From assembly GCA_021286645.1 (NCBI GenBank), contig JAJTBZ010000097.1, positions 186,001-250,000 of the forward strand: 64,000 nt of DNA, given 5' to 3'. The DNA is from Ignavibacteria bacterium. GTDB taxonomy: Bacteria; Bacteroidota; Ignavibacteria; Ignavibacteriales; Ignavibacteriaceae. A model generated the notes under the pieces. That model was not told the origin of the DNA. It worked only from the letters and a program-made list of their open reading frames with translations, and searched no databases. Within the stretch, counting starts at the first letter, position 1; every line of letters begins with the position of its first letter. This document shows, piece by piece, positions 1 to 8,863 of the stretch. A program made the position numbers and the translations under genes.

Positions 1-117
1 TGTTGAGTAGTAGGTGTCGTCCTGGGCTGCAGCAAACCCGCTCAACATAATTACTAAAACAATCATCCATTGTATGCGCAACTTCGAAAAAAATACTCTA
101 TCCGTTCTGATCTTCAT
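1..117 (-). CDS. N-terminus of an exported protein (partial, runs off the left edge)
   Basis: Reading leftwards from an ATG at 117 gives 39 uninterrupted codons. They encode a typical signal peptide: a basic start (MKIRTDR), a hydrophobic core (MIVLVIMLSGF), and a cleavage-type AAA/QDD junction near residue 31. Only five to eight residues of the mature protein lie in the window, so its function cannot be told. It is divergent from the thioesterase gene, and the 241 bp between them would hold both promoters. Confidence 0.6.
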   Translation of the reverse strand, partial: MKIRTDRVFFSKLRIQWMIVLVIMLSGFAAAQDDTYYST

Positions 118-358
118 TCTTCTATCTATATATAATAAAAAAAACAGGGCTTGCAAATTACGGAAAATCCTGCTCATGCTAAATTGAATTTTTTATACCT
201 AAAAATCAGGTGATCGGGAGCAAATAACAATTTTCTGCTGCCCATGTATTAGTCTTATAATTCTATTTTTTGCATGACTTTGCAAAATGAAAATAGAGAA
301 TTCATATTTTGCAGGAATGAAATACGCAATTTTTGAAATTACGAGATGAAAAATTAGT

Positions 359-1117
359 ATGAGTATTATTAATCCCGGAGATCCCGGAAAAACGTTTTGG
401 CGTGAAAATTATTACCTCTCTTCGTATCATATCGATATCCAGGGAAGAACGTTCATAACTTCTTTGTTTCAGTTTATGTTAAACAGTGCATGGGCACACG
501 CGAATCAGTCAGATTTCAGTTACGATGAATTAAAAAAGGAAGGAAATTTTTGGGTGCTTTCGCGGTTTTATGCTGAATTTGACGCTATGCCTGTATGGAA
601 TGATGTAATAACACTTGAGACATGGGGTAAGGGTGTTGATCGACTCTTTGCGGTGAGAGATTTTGAAATGTTTTTACCAACAGGCAAACAATTTGCCAGG
701 GCTTCTTCTGCCTGGTTAATACTGGACCGGCAGACATTAAAACCGCAGCGCCCGCAGGGACTTAACCAGCACTCCCAATTTAGCACGAAACGCGAAGCGG
801 TTGCATGCAGGTTCGATAAAGTACCGGAGTATGCAGAGTCAGTGAAAGTTGGTGAATTCATCGTGAGATATTCGGATATCGATCTTAACAGGCATGTAGG
901 TTCGGCAGCGTATCTTCGTTGGGTTGTTGATTGCTTCCCAAATCAAATAACACTGGAGAAGCGTATTAAATCATTCGAAATAAATTATCTTGCAGAGGGT
1001 CACCTCGGAGATCGTATTGCAATATATTTGGCTGAGGATAATGACCGATTTATATGTTCCGTCGTTCGAGAACAGGAAGCACAGGTCTTGTGCCGATTAA
1101 TTTTGCATTGGGTTTAA
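359..1117 (+). CDS. Acyl-ACP thioesterase family protein (double hotdog)
   Basis: The 252-residue protein matches the acyl-ACP thioesterase family (Pfam Acyl-ACP_TE), which hydrolyses acyl-ACP to free fatty acids in the cytoplasm. It reads as two hotdog halves. The first (about residues 10-130) has the HIDIQGR entry and a central-helix segment, FMLNSAWAHA. The second (about 155-250) carries the signature RYSDIDLNRHVGSAAYLRW, in which the Asn/His pair corresponds to the conserved catalytic-site segment of the family. The length is usual for bacterial members. It stands alone, 73 bp before a histidine kinase gene on the same strand. Substrate chain length cannot be read from the sequence. Confidence 0.85.
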   Translation: MSIINPGDPGKTFWRENYYLSSYHIDIQGRTFITSLFQFMLNSAWAHANQSDFSYDELKKEGNFWVLSRFYAEFDAMPVWNDVITLETWGKGVDRLFAVRDFEMFLPTGKQFARASSAWLILDRQTLKPQRPQGLNQHSQFSTKREAVACRFDKVPEYAESVKVGEFIVRYSDIDLNRHVGSAAYLRWVVDCFPNQITLEKRIKSFEINYLAEGHLGDRIAIYLAEDNDRFICSVVREQEAQVLCRLILHWV

Positions 1118-1190
1118 GTCCTGATTTTATTTGGATATTTCTTTTAATATATTGGAAATCTGTATAACTTAATTATGCGTGCAAATACTC

Positions 1191-3527
1191 ATGGAATCCG
1201 ATTCTGATAAATCCCTTTTCGCGCTATTGTATGATAACGTATCTGACGGGGTTGTTGTAACAGATACCCAAGGAAAAATACAATATGCAAATAAAGTAAT
1301 ATATGCTTTAACTGATCCGGCGTGTATGCAACCCGGCACGGACATATCGATATTTTTCACCCATCATGGTATTATCAGCGAAGGAGTATTTGACCCGGAT
1401 ATTCAGGAAAACACAAGCAGATTATATCCTGCTGATTTTGTAATACATGGCAACGTGTATAAACTGGCAATTTCCTCCCTTCAATTAAACGGGAATAGTA
1501 TTCGCATATACACGCTGCATGTACCGGATTATAGTAACGCGCTCCGTTCGTATATTCTCCATCATCGTGAATTTTATGAATTTATTGCCGCATCTTTGCA
1601 TGAAGTAGTTTACTATTTCGATTACCTGTCGAATACATATTTGTATATGAGCAGGAATATCGAAGACCTGATTGGCTATTCTGTCGATGAGGTTAACACA
1701 ATGGGTATGCATAAGCTCATAAAAAAAATTGAAAAAGTTGGCGGTGCCGATCTTGCAAAAAATCTGCAACAAGTGCATCCGCAGGCTGGAAGTGTTATAG
1801 TAAACGAATACTTGATGCGAACCCGGGACGGGGGTACCCGTTGGTGTGAAGAAAAAGGATGCAAAATAAAAGATCAGCAGGGTAGACTGATTGGCCAGTT
1901 TGGCACACTACGGGATATTTCGAAAGAAAAAAGTATATTCTCTGCATTGCGTGATACCGAGTTTAACCTGAAAAGCCTTCTCGATTATACGCCAATCGGA
2001 ATGGCGGTAATGCAGGATGCACGGTTAGTTTACGCCAACTCTGAAATGCTAAGAATTTTGAGAACCGGTTCTTCGCAGTTGCATGAAAAAAATGTAGAGG
2101 ATTTTATACGTCCCGAGGCAGTGGAACCGTTTTGGGTATTAATAAAAAATGTTCAGCAAAAAAATGAAACGCTCAGTGAGTATTTGTTTGAATTAATTAA
2201 TGCTGAGGGAGAGCATGTTAGTGTTCAGGGCAGCCTGATCCCGATACAATATTCCGGTACACCGGCTTTACAGGTTATTCTGAAGGATATGAGTGAGCAG
2301 AAAAAGCTGGACCAGGCGCGACTTGCAACATTACGTATCGCAGAAGCGACTGAGCAAATCACCGATCTCGCCGAGTTGTGCCAGTTCATTCATACCACAC
2401 TTGCCGATTTTATTCCTATCCGTAATTTCTATATGGCATTTATCGAGAAATCGGGTACGGAAATTACGTTCCCGTACTATGTCGATGAATTCGATGAACC
2501 ACCAGTCGGGGCTTCTCCAATAACTGGTTTAACCGGATATGTAATACAGGAAAAGAGATCTGTTCTTTTGACTCATGAACAGTATGAGGTTATTCATGAG
2601 CATGGCGATGTGGAAGTTGTAGGTGAGCCGGCGGCTGTGTGGCTGGGCGTTCCGTTAAAAATACGGAATGAAGTTATTGGTGTTCTGGTCGTTCAGGATT
2701 ACCAAAACCCCGAAACGTACGGTGACAGAGAAAAGGAATTGCTTGAAACAATTTCGTACTCGCTTTCGTATGTAGTTGAACGGAAGCGTATCGAGATTGA
2801 ACGCGTGGAATTAATTTCTAAGTTGAAGGAACTGAATGCTTCGAAAGATAGCCTGTTCTCGGTTATTTCACATGATTTGCGCAGCCCGTTCAATTCAATC
2901 CTTGGATTTGTAAATATATTGGAGAGTGATTATGCTGAACTTTCCGTTGAAGAAGCCCTTGACATTTTGGGTTCATTGAAAAACGTTACCCAAAAGGTCT
3001 TGAATATGCTTCATAACCTGCTTGAGTATTCACGATTCCAGTTAGGACACATTGAGTATCATCCTGAGAAAACAAACCTGAAAGCTGCTGTTCTATATAT
3101 AGTGCAACTTCTTAAAGGAAATCTTGAAAAGAAAAGTATTACGCTAAATGTAGATGTGAACGATGAGCTATTCGTATTTGCTGATGAAAAGATGTTGGTT
3201 TCTGTTTTGCAGAATCTAATTACGAACGCGATTAAATTTTCTGCACATAATTCTGTTATAACTGTATCTGCCCAATCTGCCGAAGACCATTTTGCGGCAA
3301 TCTCCGTGCGCGATCAGGGCGTGGGAATGAATTCCGAACAATTGGAAAACCTCTTTAAAATCGAACATATTAAATCTACATTTGGTACCGATAACGAAGC
3401 AGGCAGTGGTTTGGGATTAATTTTGGTTCGCGATTTTGTTCGGCAGCAGGGAGGGACTATATCGGTTGAGAGTGAAAAGAATAACGGTGCGGTATTCACG
3501 TTTACTATTCCGTTATGGGGAAATTAA
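1191..3527 (+). CDS. PAS/PAC-GAF hybrid sensor histidine kinase (soluble)
   Basis: A multi-sensor histidine kinase of 778 residues without obvious membrane segments, so probably cytoplasmic. In order: a PAS domain (about 8-120), a PAS-PAC unit (about 125-245, ending in GQFGTLRDISKEKS), another PAS (about 250-370), a GAF domain (about 385-535), then a HisKA dimerisation helix with the phospho-acceptor His near residue 561 (FSVISHDLRSPFNS). A HATPase domain follows, with N box LITNAIKFS, G1 DQGVGM and G2 GSGLGL. No receiver domain or partner regulator is adjacent. A GTG at 1179 is an in-frame alternative start; the ATG at 1191 is preferred although neither has a clear Shine-Dalgarno. The last 23 bp overlap the end of the convergent gene downstream. 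Confidence 0.88.
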   Translation: MESDSDKSLFALLYDNVSDGVVVTDTQGKIQYANKVIYALTDPACMQPGTDISIFFTHHGIISEGVFDPDIQENTSRLYPADFVIHGNVYKLAISSLQLNGNSIRIYTLHVPDYSNALRSYILHHREFYEFIAASLHEVVYYFDYLSNTYLYMSRNIEDLIGYSVDEVNTMGMHKLIKKIEKVGGADLAKNLQQVHPQAGSVIVNEYLMRTRDGGTRWCEEKGCKIKDQQGRLIGQFGTLRDISKEKSIFSALRDTEFNLKSLLDYTPIGMAVMQDARLVYANSEMLRILRTGSSQLHEKNVEDFIRPEAVEPFWVLIKNVQQKNETLSEYLFELINAEGEHVSVQGSLIPIQYSGTPALQVILKDMSEQKKLDQARLATLRIAEATEQITDLAELCQFIHTTLADFIPIRNFYMAFIEKSGTEITFPYYVDEFDEPPVGASPITGLTGYVIQEKRSVLLTHEQYEVIHEHGDVEVVGEPAAVWLGVPLKIRNEVIGVLVVQDYQNPETYGDREKELLETISYSLSYVVERKRIEIERVELISKLKELNASKDSLFSVISHDLRSPFNSILGFVNILESDYAELSVEEALDILGSLKNVTQKVLNMLHNLLEYSRFQLGHIEYHPEKTNLKAAVLYIVQLLKGNLEKKSITLNVDVNDELFVFADEKMLVSVLQNLITNAIKFSAHNSVITVSAQSAEDHFAAISVRDQGVGMNSEQLENLFKIEHIKSTFGTDNEAGSGLGLILVRDFVRQQGGTISVESEKNNGAVFTFTIPLWGN

Positions 3528-5454
3528 ATATACCATGTAGTTGATATTGGAAGGTGATTCTTAATTCTTCCCTGCCGATAAAATGCGTGGTATCTGTAAA
3601 CCCCGCGCTCGTATTTCTATAGCTTAGGCCCGCCGAAAGCCCCTTGCCGCTTTTATACTCGACCCCCAGATTGTACGTATATGATTCCGGTTGTATGTAC
3701 TCCTGTTCGAATTTTGTATCTTCGTTTTGCCAGCCAATGACAGGCAGCCAGCCGGTACCACGGCCGCTCATTGCAACGCTGCTGTGTATTGTTACGTTAT
3801 TATTAACCAGATATTTGAATCCCGCCTGAAGCCGAATATTCTTTGTTGCAAGTTCATTTTCATTATCCGTTGTGAAAGAGGTTAGTGCCGCCATTGTTAA
3901 AGTGACTTTCTTTCCGGCTTGGAGATTAAAAGAAGTGGCGAACTGAAAATTGCCTGGTATAAACAGATCATCAAATTCGTTGGTCCCCTCCATTTTCGAT
4001 TCTCGAGTGTACCTGAATTCTGCTGTGAGGGAATGGCCCTCCTCCAAATGCTGTCTGTAGCGTGCCCTTATATGTATTGCGGGTGCGGTGGAGTTCTCGA
4101 GCCAGTTACAAGTTGAGCCCAGGTCAATGGTATAGTTGTTTCCGGAATAGGCTAGTCCTGAACCAAGTTGTACAGACGGGCTATTTATCTGCGCGTGGTT
4201 GTTGAACGAGCACCGATCTACAACCATTTGAGCGGCGAACCTTCTGAGCATGATGTAGCCCTCGGTATTTGACTCGTAAGGAATGGTAATATGTATCCCT
4301 GCGGATATGCCGGAAGGCAGAAAAGCAAGCTCTGTGCGCACTACATGTTTTCGAAATAGGAATAGCGCCGAAAGAGAACCTGCAGATTGATATACTATTT
4401 TTTTATTGCAACTATCGGAATAAATTATTTCAGATGAAGATGCAGTCCCGTTAAGTCGTACATTTTCAGCCGGAGCGCATTTTATCATACATCCGCCGGC
4501 CCTTTCCTCCAAATTATCGTGATGGTATATCTCCGTAAGTGTGCAGTGACGGGGGTATTTAATAACATGAATACCTTCAGGATATGATATATCCGGTTCT
4601 GAATCAAAATATCTGAATGAAAGGAATGGTGAAAAACTCAGCCCCATGAGATTGAAAGTGCTGGTCGTGCCGCGAAATCGGGCCTGGCCGGGAGCGTTAT
4701 TCGCTGCTTCAATACCTGAAAAGCAGTCAGTTACTGCGCTGGAAGGATGCAAATTATCCGGCTGTCGTGAGTTGCTGCAAAGCAGGCCGAGCTCTGTAGT
4801 TATTGCATAGTCGCCGATGATAATCTTTGAACAATTCCATAAGCGTTCAATCAGGATGCTACCCGAAAAATTATCGGTATAACTATATTCACCAGCTTCT
4901 TTGTTGCCTTGGAAAGAGGCACTATAACCATTTTGCGATTGATAATCTAAATTAATCCTATTCGCGTGGAAACTCCCCGCCCAATTGGGTTTGCGTTCAT
5001 CGCTGAGCGGGTACGAGTCTATGATGCGGAAGCTGAGTTTATCATTGGGGAGAAGTCTGTTTTGGGAGGATGTACCTTGCGTTGGTGAAAAGGAGGAATA
5101 AAGAAACGGAATAAGGCGGGCAACATATTGACTGTCTATATCGATAACAGAAAATAATTCTTCCGGGTTGAGAATAACTCCGTGTTTTTCCCTGAATTCA
5201 ACAATTTTTAATGCAGTGTGAAAATCAATTATTGGCAGTGATAGTAAAGTCGAAAGTTCTGCTGAGTTAATTTCTATCGGGTGATAAAAGTAGTAGTCTA
5301 AACGGAGCAGCTCGTCCCGGATTAGAACAGTTTGATTCTGCACCAGTAATTCGTTTCGAACGAGCTGATACAAGCTGTCCCGACCGTTTCCCCGATTTTG
5401 TGCGAGAGACGGGAGAGAAATAGTTAGAAAAATCACCACGATAATATATTTCAA
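3505..5454 (-). CDS. Helix-hairpin-helix domain outer-membrane beta-barrel protein
   Basis: The start is taken as the TTG at 5454. A good Shine-Dalgarno (GGGGAAG) lies just upstream, and the product then begins with a clean signal peptide (KYIIVVIFLTISLPSLAQ). The open frame extends to 5571 but would give a non-signal leader and overlap the upstream gene. After the signal come about 60 residues resembling ComEA-type helix-hairpin-helix units (INSAELSTLLSLP, then LNPEELFSVIDID). The rest is a long run of amphipathic beta strands ending in an aromatic-rich strand, as in outer-membrane barrels. Proteins with this HHH-plus-barrel plan are common in Bacteroidota relatives and have no firm function. 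It follows the PorV-like gene by 28 bp, probably as one operon. Confidence 0.7.
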   Translation of the reverse strand: MKYIIVVIFLTISLPSLAQNRGNGRDSLYQLVRNELLVQNQTVLIRDELLRLDYYFYHPIEINSAELSTLLSLPIIDFHTALKIVEFREKHGVILNPEELFSVIDIDSQYVARLIPFLYSSFSPTQGTSSQNRLLPNDKLSFRIIDSYPLSDERKPNWAGSFHANRINLDYQSQNGYSASFQGNKEAGEYSYTDNFSGSILIERLWNCSKIIIGDYAITTELGLLCSNSRQPDNLHPSSAVTDCFSGIEAANNAPGQARFRGTTSTFNLMGLSFSPFLSFRYFDSEPDISYPEGIHVIKYPRHCTLTEIYHHDNLEERAGGCMIKCAPAENVRLNGTASSSEIIYSDSCNKKIVYQSAGSLSALFLFRKHVVRTELAFLPSGISAGIHITIPYESNTEGYIMLRRFAAQMVVDRCSFNNHAQINSPSVQLGSGLAYSGNNYTIDLGSTCNWLENSTAPAIHIRARYRQHLEEGHSLTAEFRYTRESKMEGTNEFDDLFIPGNFQFATSFNLQAGKKVTLTMAALTSFTTDNENELATKNIRLQAGFKYLVNNNVTIHSSVAMSGRGTGWLPVIGWQNEDTKFEQEYIQPESYTYNLGVEYKSGKGLSAGLSYRNTSAGFTDTTHFIGREELRITFQYQLHGIFNFPITE

Positions 5455-5482
5455 TATGCTTCCCCAAATGCCATTTATTTTG

Positions 5483-6283
5483 CTACAATTCCAACTCCAG
5501 CTCAATACAATGGGTAGAGCCAAGTATGTTGTGATATTGCATGGCATAGGTAAAAGATGCCGGTCCCGCACGGAATACTATGCCTCCGGACGGAATCGCG
5601 GGGTACGTGGTATACCCAGCCATGATGGTTATATCCAATGGCAGTAAATACTCAAATCCGGTGTGAGTGGTTGCAGACCGATCGGATTCTTTCTCAACGG
5701 AAAAGTTGATTCGAATGGAAGATGGCGCCCATTGAAAACCAACAGCTGTCTGTACCGGCAGCAACGTATTGCCCTGCCCGATAGAAGAGCGGGTGAAATT
5801 AGTTATCGAGAAGCCTGCCCGTAACTCCCGGGTAAATAGATAAACAAATCCCCCGTTAAACATCAACGTAGATGCGCTGCCATAATTCTTAATAGACAAA
5901 TTTTCCAAGGTAACTGAAATTCCCGCGAGCACGTTCGCGGCTGCCTCGGCAGCCACTCCGGCGGTTATTTTCGTTTCACGGTACAAATCAAAACCATATG
6001 TAGTGCATCCCGCTGAGGCGGTAAATTGCCTTAGTGGATAGATTACTGCTGTGCTAAGACAGCGAAGTTGGTCAAGCCCAAATGGGGAAGGAGAAAAGAA
6101 AAAGCCGATTTTTGTTTCGTTCAATTCAGCAGTGCTGGCCGGATTACTGAAAAAGCTGAATGAATTATCACAACGAACCATTGAAGAGTACCCCAACCCC
6201 ATTTGCTGTGCCCCCGGAATACCTTGCCCCCATACCAATGTAGTTAGCAGGGTAATTATCACAGTGGAAAAAATTTTACCCAT
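5483..6283 (-). CDS. PorV/PorQ-like outer-membrane barrel protein
   Basis: A 266-residue exported protein with a signal peptide (residues 1-19, ending VWG/QG). The motif FFSNPASTA near residue 45 is the hallmark of PorV/PorQ/UPF0164 family barrels, which belong to the FadL-like superfamily. Repeated amphipathic strands follow (GFDLYRETKITAGVAAE, GGFVYLFTRELRAGFSIT). PorV proteins take part in T9SS by handing cargo to the attachment complex, while PorQ-type members are less understood. The protein is shorter than classical PorV (about 380 residues), so it is better called PorV/PorQ-like. The start at 6283 has AGGAAT upstream. It is divergent from the PorD-like gene, 65 bp away. Confidence 0.7.
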   Translation of the reverse strand: MGKIFSTVIITLLTTLVWGQGIPGAQQMGLGYSSMVRCDNSFSFFSNPASTAELNETKIGFFFSPSPFGLDQLRCLSTAVIYPLRQFTASAGCTTYGFDLYRETKITAGVAAEAAANVLAGISVTLENLSIKNYGSASTLMFNGGFVYLFTRELRAGFSITNFTRSSIGQGNTLLPVQTAVGFQWAPSSIRINFSVEKESDRSATTHTGFEYLLPLDITIMAGYTTYPAIPSGGIVFRAGPASFTYAMQYHNILGSTHCIELELEL

Positions 6284-6348
6284 TAATTCCTAACAGCAAA
6301 ATTTGTATTTTGTTACATCAAAATAATAAAAAATCAAAACAAGAGATT

Positions 6349-7263
6349 ATGAAAAAAATATTCGCGCTGATTTTCCTGTTCGCGTGTGCCGCTGCCGGAT
6401 TTGCACAGGAACTGGATGCCACTGTGACAGTAAATTTCCAGAATCTGCCACAGCTGAATAAAGAAAACCTTGTTCGCTTTGAAAATGATTTGAAAAACTA
6501 CGTCAACTCTACACGCTTTTCCGGGCAGGAGTGGCGATACCAAAAAATTAAATGCTCTTTTAATATTTCTATTAATACTGCCACGGGCGATAACTCCTAC
6601 ATGGCTCAGGTTGTAGTTATATCGCAACGTAATATTCATAAAACTTCGGATTTTACCATGTTGTTACGTATTTTCGATAACAACTGGAGCTTCAATTACG
6701 AAAAGAATCAGCAGCTTATATCAAATCCCACCACTTTTAATTCATTGTTGAGTTTTATCGACTACTATGCCTTGTTGATTATTGGCATGGAGAACGATTC
6801 CTGGGATAAATTAAGCGGTACCCCGTTTTTTGCAAAAGCCAACGAAATAGCATTAATGGGTGCTAATACACCTCAGAAGAAGGGATGGGAATCTACTTCC
6901 GGAACATATAACCGGCGAGATTTTACGGAAAATCTGTTAAGCGAGAAATACCGTGTAGTACGTGAGGCTTTTGCTGATTACCATTACGGGCTCGATATGA
7001 TGTCTCAGCGAATACCTGTTGCACAGAAGAAGGAGCAATACTACAGAGCCGGTCAGGAGCGCATCGCGGGTTTTGTTCGGTCCGTAGACGGGATTAGCTC
7101 GAAACTTGATATTAACAGTTTTTATGTTAAGGCAGTTTTTGAAGCTAAATACCTTGAACTTGCCGAACGGTTGAAGGATTATCCTGACAAACAGATATTC
7201 CGCATGCTGAAATCGGTAGATAACGCGCACTCAACGAAATACGACGAGATGCTGAAGAAATAA
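6349..7263 (+). CDS. porD: PorD-like T9SS protein (DUF4835)
   Basis: 304 residues from an ATG at 6349. A signal peptide (KKIFALIFLFACAAAGFAQ) leads straight into the DUF4835 pattern: an initial ELDATVTVNFQ strand, an LKNYVNSTRFSG segment and a 'CSFNISI' strand. The middle holds the conserved block SLLSFIDYYALLIIGMENDSW, followed by FTENLLSEKYR and a helical C-terminal half. DUF4835 proteins are named PorD in T9SS annotation and are periplasmic or envelope factors of gliding and secretion machines. An upstream TTG at 6310 in frame would place a basic stretch before the signal and is less likely. The neighbouring divergent PorV-like gene supports a T9SS context. Confidence 0.75.
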   Translation: MKKIFALIFLFACAAAGFAQELDATVTVNFQNLPQLNKENLVRFENDLKNYVNSTRFSGQEWRYQKIKCSFNISINTATGDNSYMAQVVVISQRNIHKTSDFTMLLRIFDNNWSFNYEKNQQLISNPTTFNSLLSFIDYYALLIIGMENDSWDKLSGTPFFAKANEIALMGANTPQKKGWESTSGTYNRRDFTENLLSEKYRVVREAFADYHYGLDMMSQRIPVAQKKEQYYRAGQERIAGFVRSVDGISSKLDINSFYVKAVFEAKYLELAERLKDYPDKQIFRMLKSVDNAHSTKYDEMLKK

Positions 7264-7347
7264 AAAAAGATATTGTATTTATTACTGAAAATCTTTAATT
7301 TTGATTTCTACGTTGGTAATGATATTTACCACGTGACATTTTGAAAC

Positions 7348-7420
7348 TGCCCTGTGGTGTAATTGGCAACACGTCTGACTCTGGATCAGAAGAGTCCAGG
7401 TTCGACCCCTGGCGGGGCAG
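7348..7420 (+). tRNA. tRNA-Gln (anticodon CTG)
   Basis: A complete cloverleaf. The acceptor arm TGCCCTG pairs with CGGGGCA with one G-U. The anticodon stem TCTGA/TCAGA encloses the loop CTCTGGA, giving anticodon CTG (reads CAG, Gln). The T arm is CCAGG-TTCGACC-CCTGG and the discriminator base is G. The 3' CCA is not encoded. The accessory island begins immediately after it. Confidence 0.92.
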
Positions 7421-7427
7421 CAAAAGT

Positions 7428-7462
7428 AAAACCCTGTAAGATAATTTCTTGCGGGGTTTTTT
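7428..7462 (+). terminator. Intrinsic terminator after tRNA-Gln
   Basis: An AAAACCC arm pairs with GGGGTTT around an inner AAGA/TCTT stem, and the hairpin runs into six T residues. It is placed 8 bp after the tRNA, as expected for its terminator. Confidence 0.75.
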
Positions 7463-8095
7463 CGTTTTAAATGCCCTTTCGTTGCTCAACGCTAAATGCT
7501 TTTTTTCGGGGACAGTTATTTAAGATTCTCCTGAATTTTATAAATAGAAGCGGGCAAGTTATGAGGTAGTAGACTATGAATAATTGGGGACATCTCTCAC
7601 TGTCGGAAAGAATTGTTTCTCAATTCCCAGTGCAACATCCACAACTGCTTAGGAAAAATTAGAAATTCGATATAGTAGGTAATATTAGTTTGGTTATTGT
7701 TACTCCGCATTCTTTGCTGGCAGGAGGCACCAGTCCCGGGGTCCACTATACTGATGAACGTTATGGCATAATCAGTATACATAAATTACTAAAAGAGCAA
7801 AACCTTGAACTAATGCTGAGAATTGTTGTATCAGCGGTAATGGAAGCTTAAAATGCAATGATTTTTTTGTACAATCCAGATGGTATGCTATGGCGATGCT
7901 AATGATCCACCTATTTATAGATGCTCAATAGAGTTTTTATTTTTTTATTCTTTTGCCACAATAATTAACCAAATTTTAGTATTAGAAGAGAAATTCCATA
8001 TATTTAAATGGTAAGTGAAAATGATTGGGAAAATTTTAGCGGGTCTTCACTAATTATCAGTTTTAAACACTTTAAGAGATATGGGGTAAATTATT
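7463..8095. other. AT-rich gap with no convincing intact gene
   Basis: About 630 bp between the tRNA-Gln terminator and the lipoprotein gene. No frame gives an intact protein. Two GGGGACA-type words (near 7508 and 7587) and the relic frame at 7663-7851 suggest decayed sequence. A frame at 8008-8211 overlaps the lipoprotein start and has no protein-like features. Confidence 0.5.
7663..7851 (+). pseudogene. Possible relic of a larger protein (C-terminal end)
   Basis: An open frame without a usable start reads to a TAA at 7849. Its tail (GVHYTDERYGIISIHKLL, then a helical ending MLRIVVSAVMEA) looks like natural protein. It loosely recalls the C-terminal end of SpoIIE/PP2C-type phosphatases, where a Gly-Val-x-Asp segment precedes an FG-x-x-x-LL helix. 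The resemblance is weak and this is an inference only. Confidence 0.2.
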
Positions 8096-8632
8096 ATGTT
8101 GATACAATCGAGGAAACCGAAAAGATTAGAAAGTGTCTCGTCCATTTTTCATCTGTTAATCTTTTTGAACGCAGTTCTACTATTTGCTGGGTGCTCAGAA
8201 AAGAAGATTAACTTTGTCGGACAATTTGCATATGTTTTCGACTACTTCGGCAGGCAATACGTTTACTTTACCGCTACCAATTTTACCGGGGAAACTCTTG
8301 ATATAGAGGTGGTTGCTTATAACTCTTATCTTAATGAAGAAAAGACAATTCACATATCAAAGATTGGTCAACTGGAATCTTTTAAGTTTGGTTATGAACA
8401 AGGCTGGAGTTGGCAGCCGGGTGAAATATTGATTATTCGCACAAAAGGAGGCCAGCGCTTGTTTTGGAAATATGGATATGGTGCAAACGTCTCATTCGGA
8501 AGCGGTAGTCACTGCAAAGGCGACAATGAAGAGGGGATGCAAAATTGGTGCACCTGCCCAGGATACAAGCCATTTTACAATAAGGACAGCAAATGCGATA
8601 TTTGCGGCCATCCAAAAAGCAGGCACAATTAG
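8096..8632 (+). CDS. Predicted lipoprotein with a C-terminal Cys/His (zinc-binding-like) tail
   Basis: 178 residues. A basic N-terminus (QSRKPKR) and hydrophobic stretch end in the lipobox LLFAGC, so the protein should be lipidated at Cys33 and held in the envelope. The middle (about 45-125) is beta-rich and aromatic. The last 30 residues carry C-x-C, then C-x-x-C-G-H and a final H (WCTCPGY, KCDICGHPKSRH), the spacing of a small zinc-binding module. No family is recognised. Such a tail is unusual on a protein predicted to leave the cytoplasm. It sits alone in the accessory island. Confidence 0.6.
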   Translation: MLIQSRKPKRLESVSSIFHLLIFLNAVLLFAGCSEKKINFVGQFAYVFDYFGRQYVYFTATNFTGETLDIEVVAYNSYLNEEKTIHISKIGQLESFKFGYEQGWSWQPGEILIIRTKGGQRLFWKYGYGANVSFGSGSHCKGDNEEGMQNWCTCPGYKPFYNKDSKCDICGHPKSRHN

Positions 8633-8710
8633 TAGATCTTTTAGAATTTTTTAGTTACGGTATTTGAGAATATTTATCGTAATTATTTATCAAATATTTT
8701 AAGGCGCTGT

Positions 8711-8821
8711 ATGACAGAACTAATCTGGGATGGTAAATATAATAAGGCTATCTATAGAGAGGGAGTATTGTGGTTTTTTAATATACTAGTGAAGATTACT
8801 AAGCGTCTTAAATCACTTTGA
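8711..8821 (+). CDS. Small ORF (36 aa), possible leader gene or truncated N-terminus
   Basis: An ATG at 8711 opens a 36-codon frame beginning MTELIWDGKYN and ending in a basic helix (VKITKRLKSL). The ELIWDGKY opening is familiar as the N-terminus of larger restriction or helicase-type proteins, so this may be the stump of a lost gene. It could also be a genuine small protein, because it ends 42 bp before the Mrr-type nuclease gene. There is no clear Shine-Dalgarno. Confidence 0.3.
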   Translation: MTELIWDGKYNKAIYREGVLWFFNILVKITKRLKSL

Positions 8822-8863
8822 ATATATTGTTGTTTATAAAACATATTTTGAATTGAGGCAAAT

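Noticed and set aside
8008-8211. 67-codon frame overlapping the lipoprotein start
   Set aside because: The overlapping frame has a lipobox and a conserved-looking tail; this one has neither.
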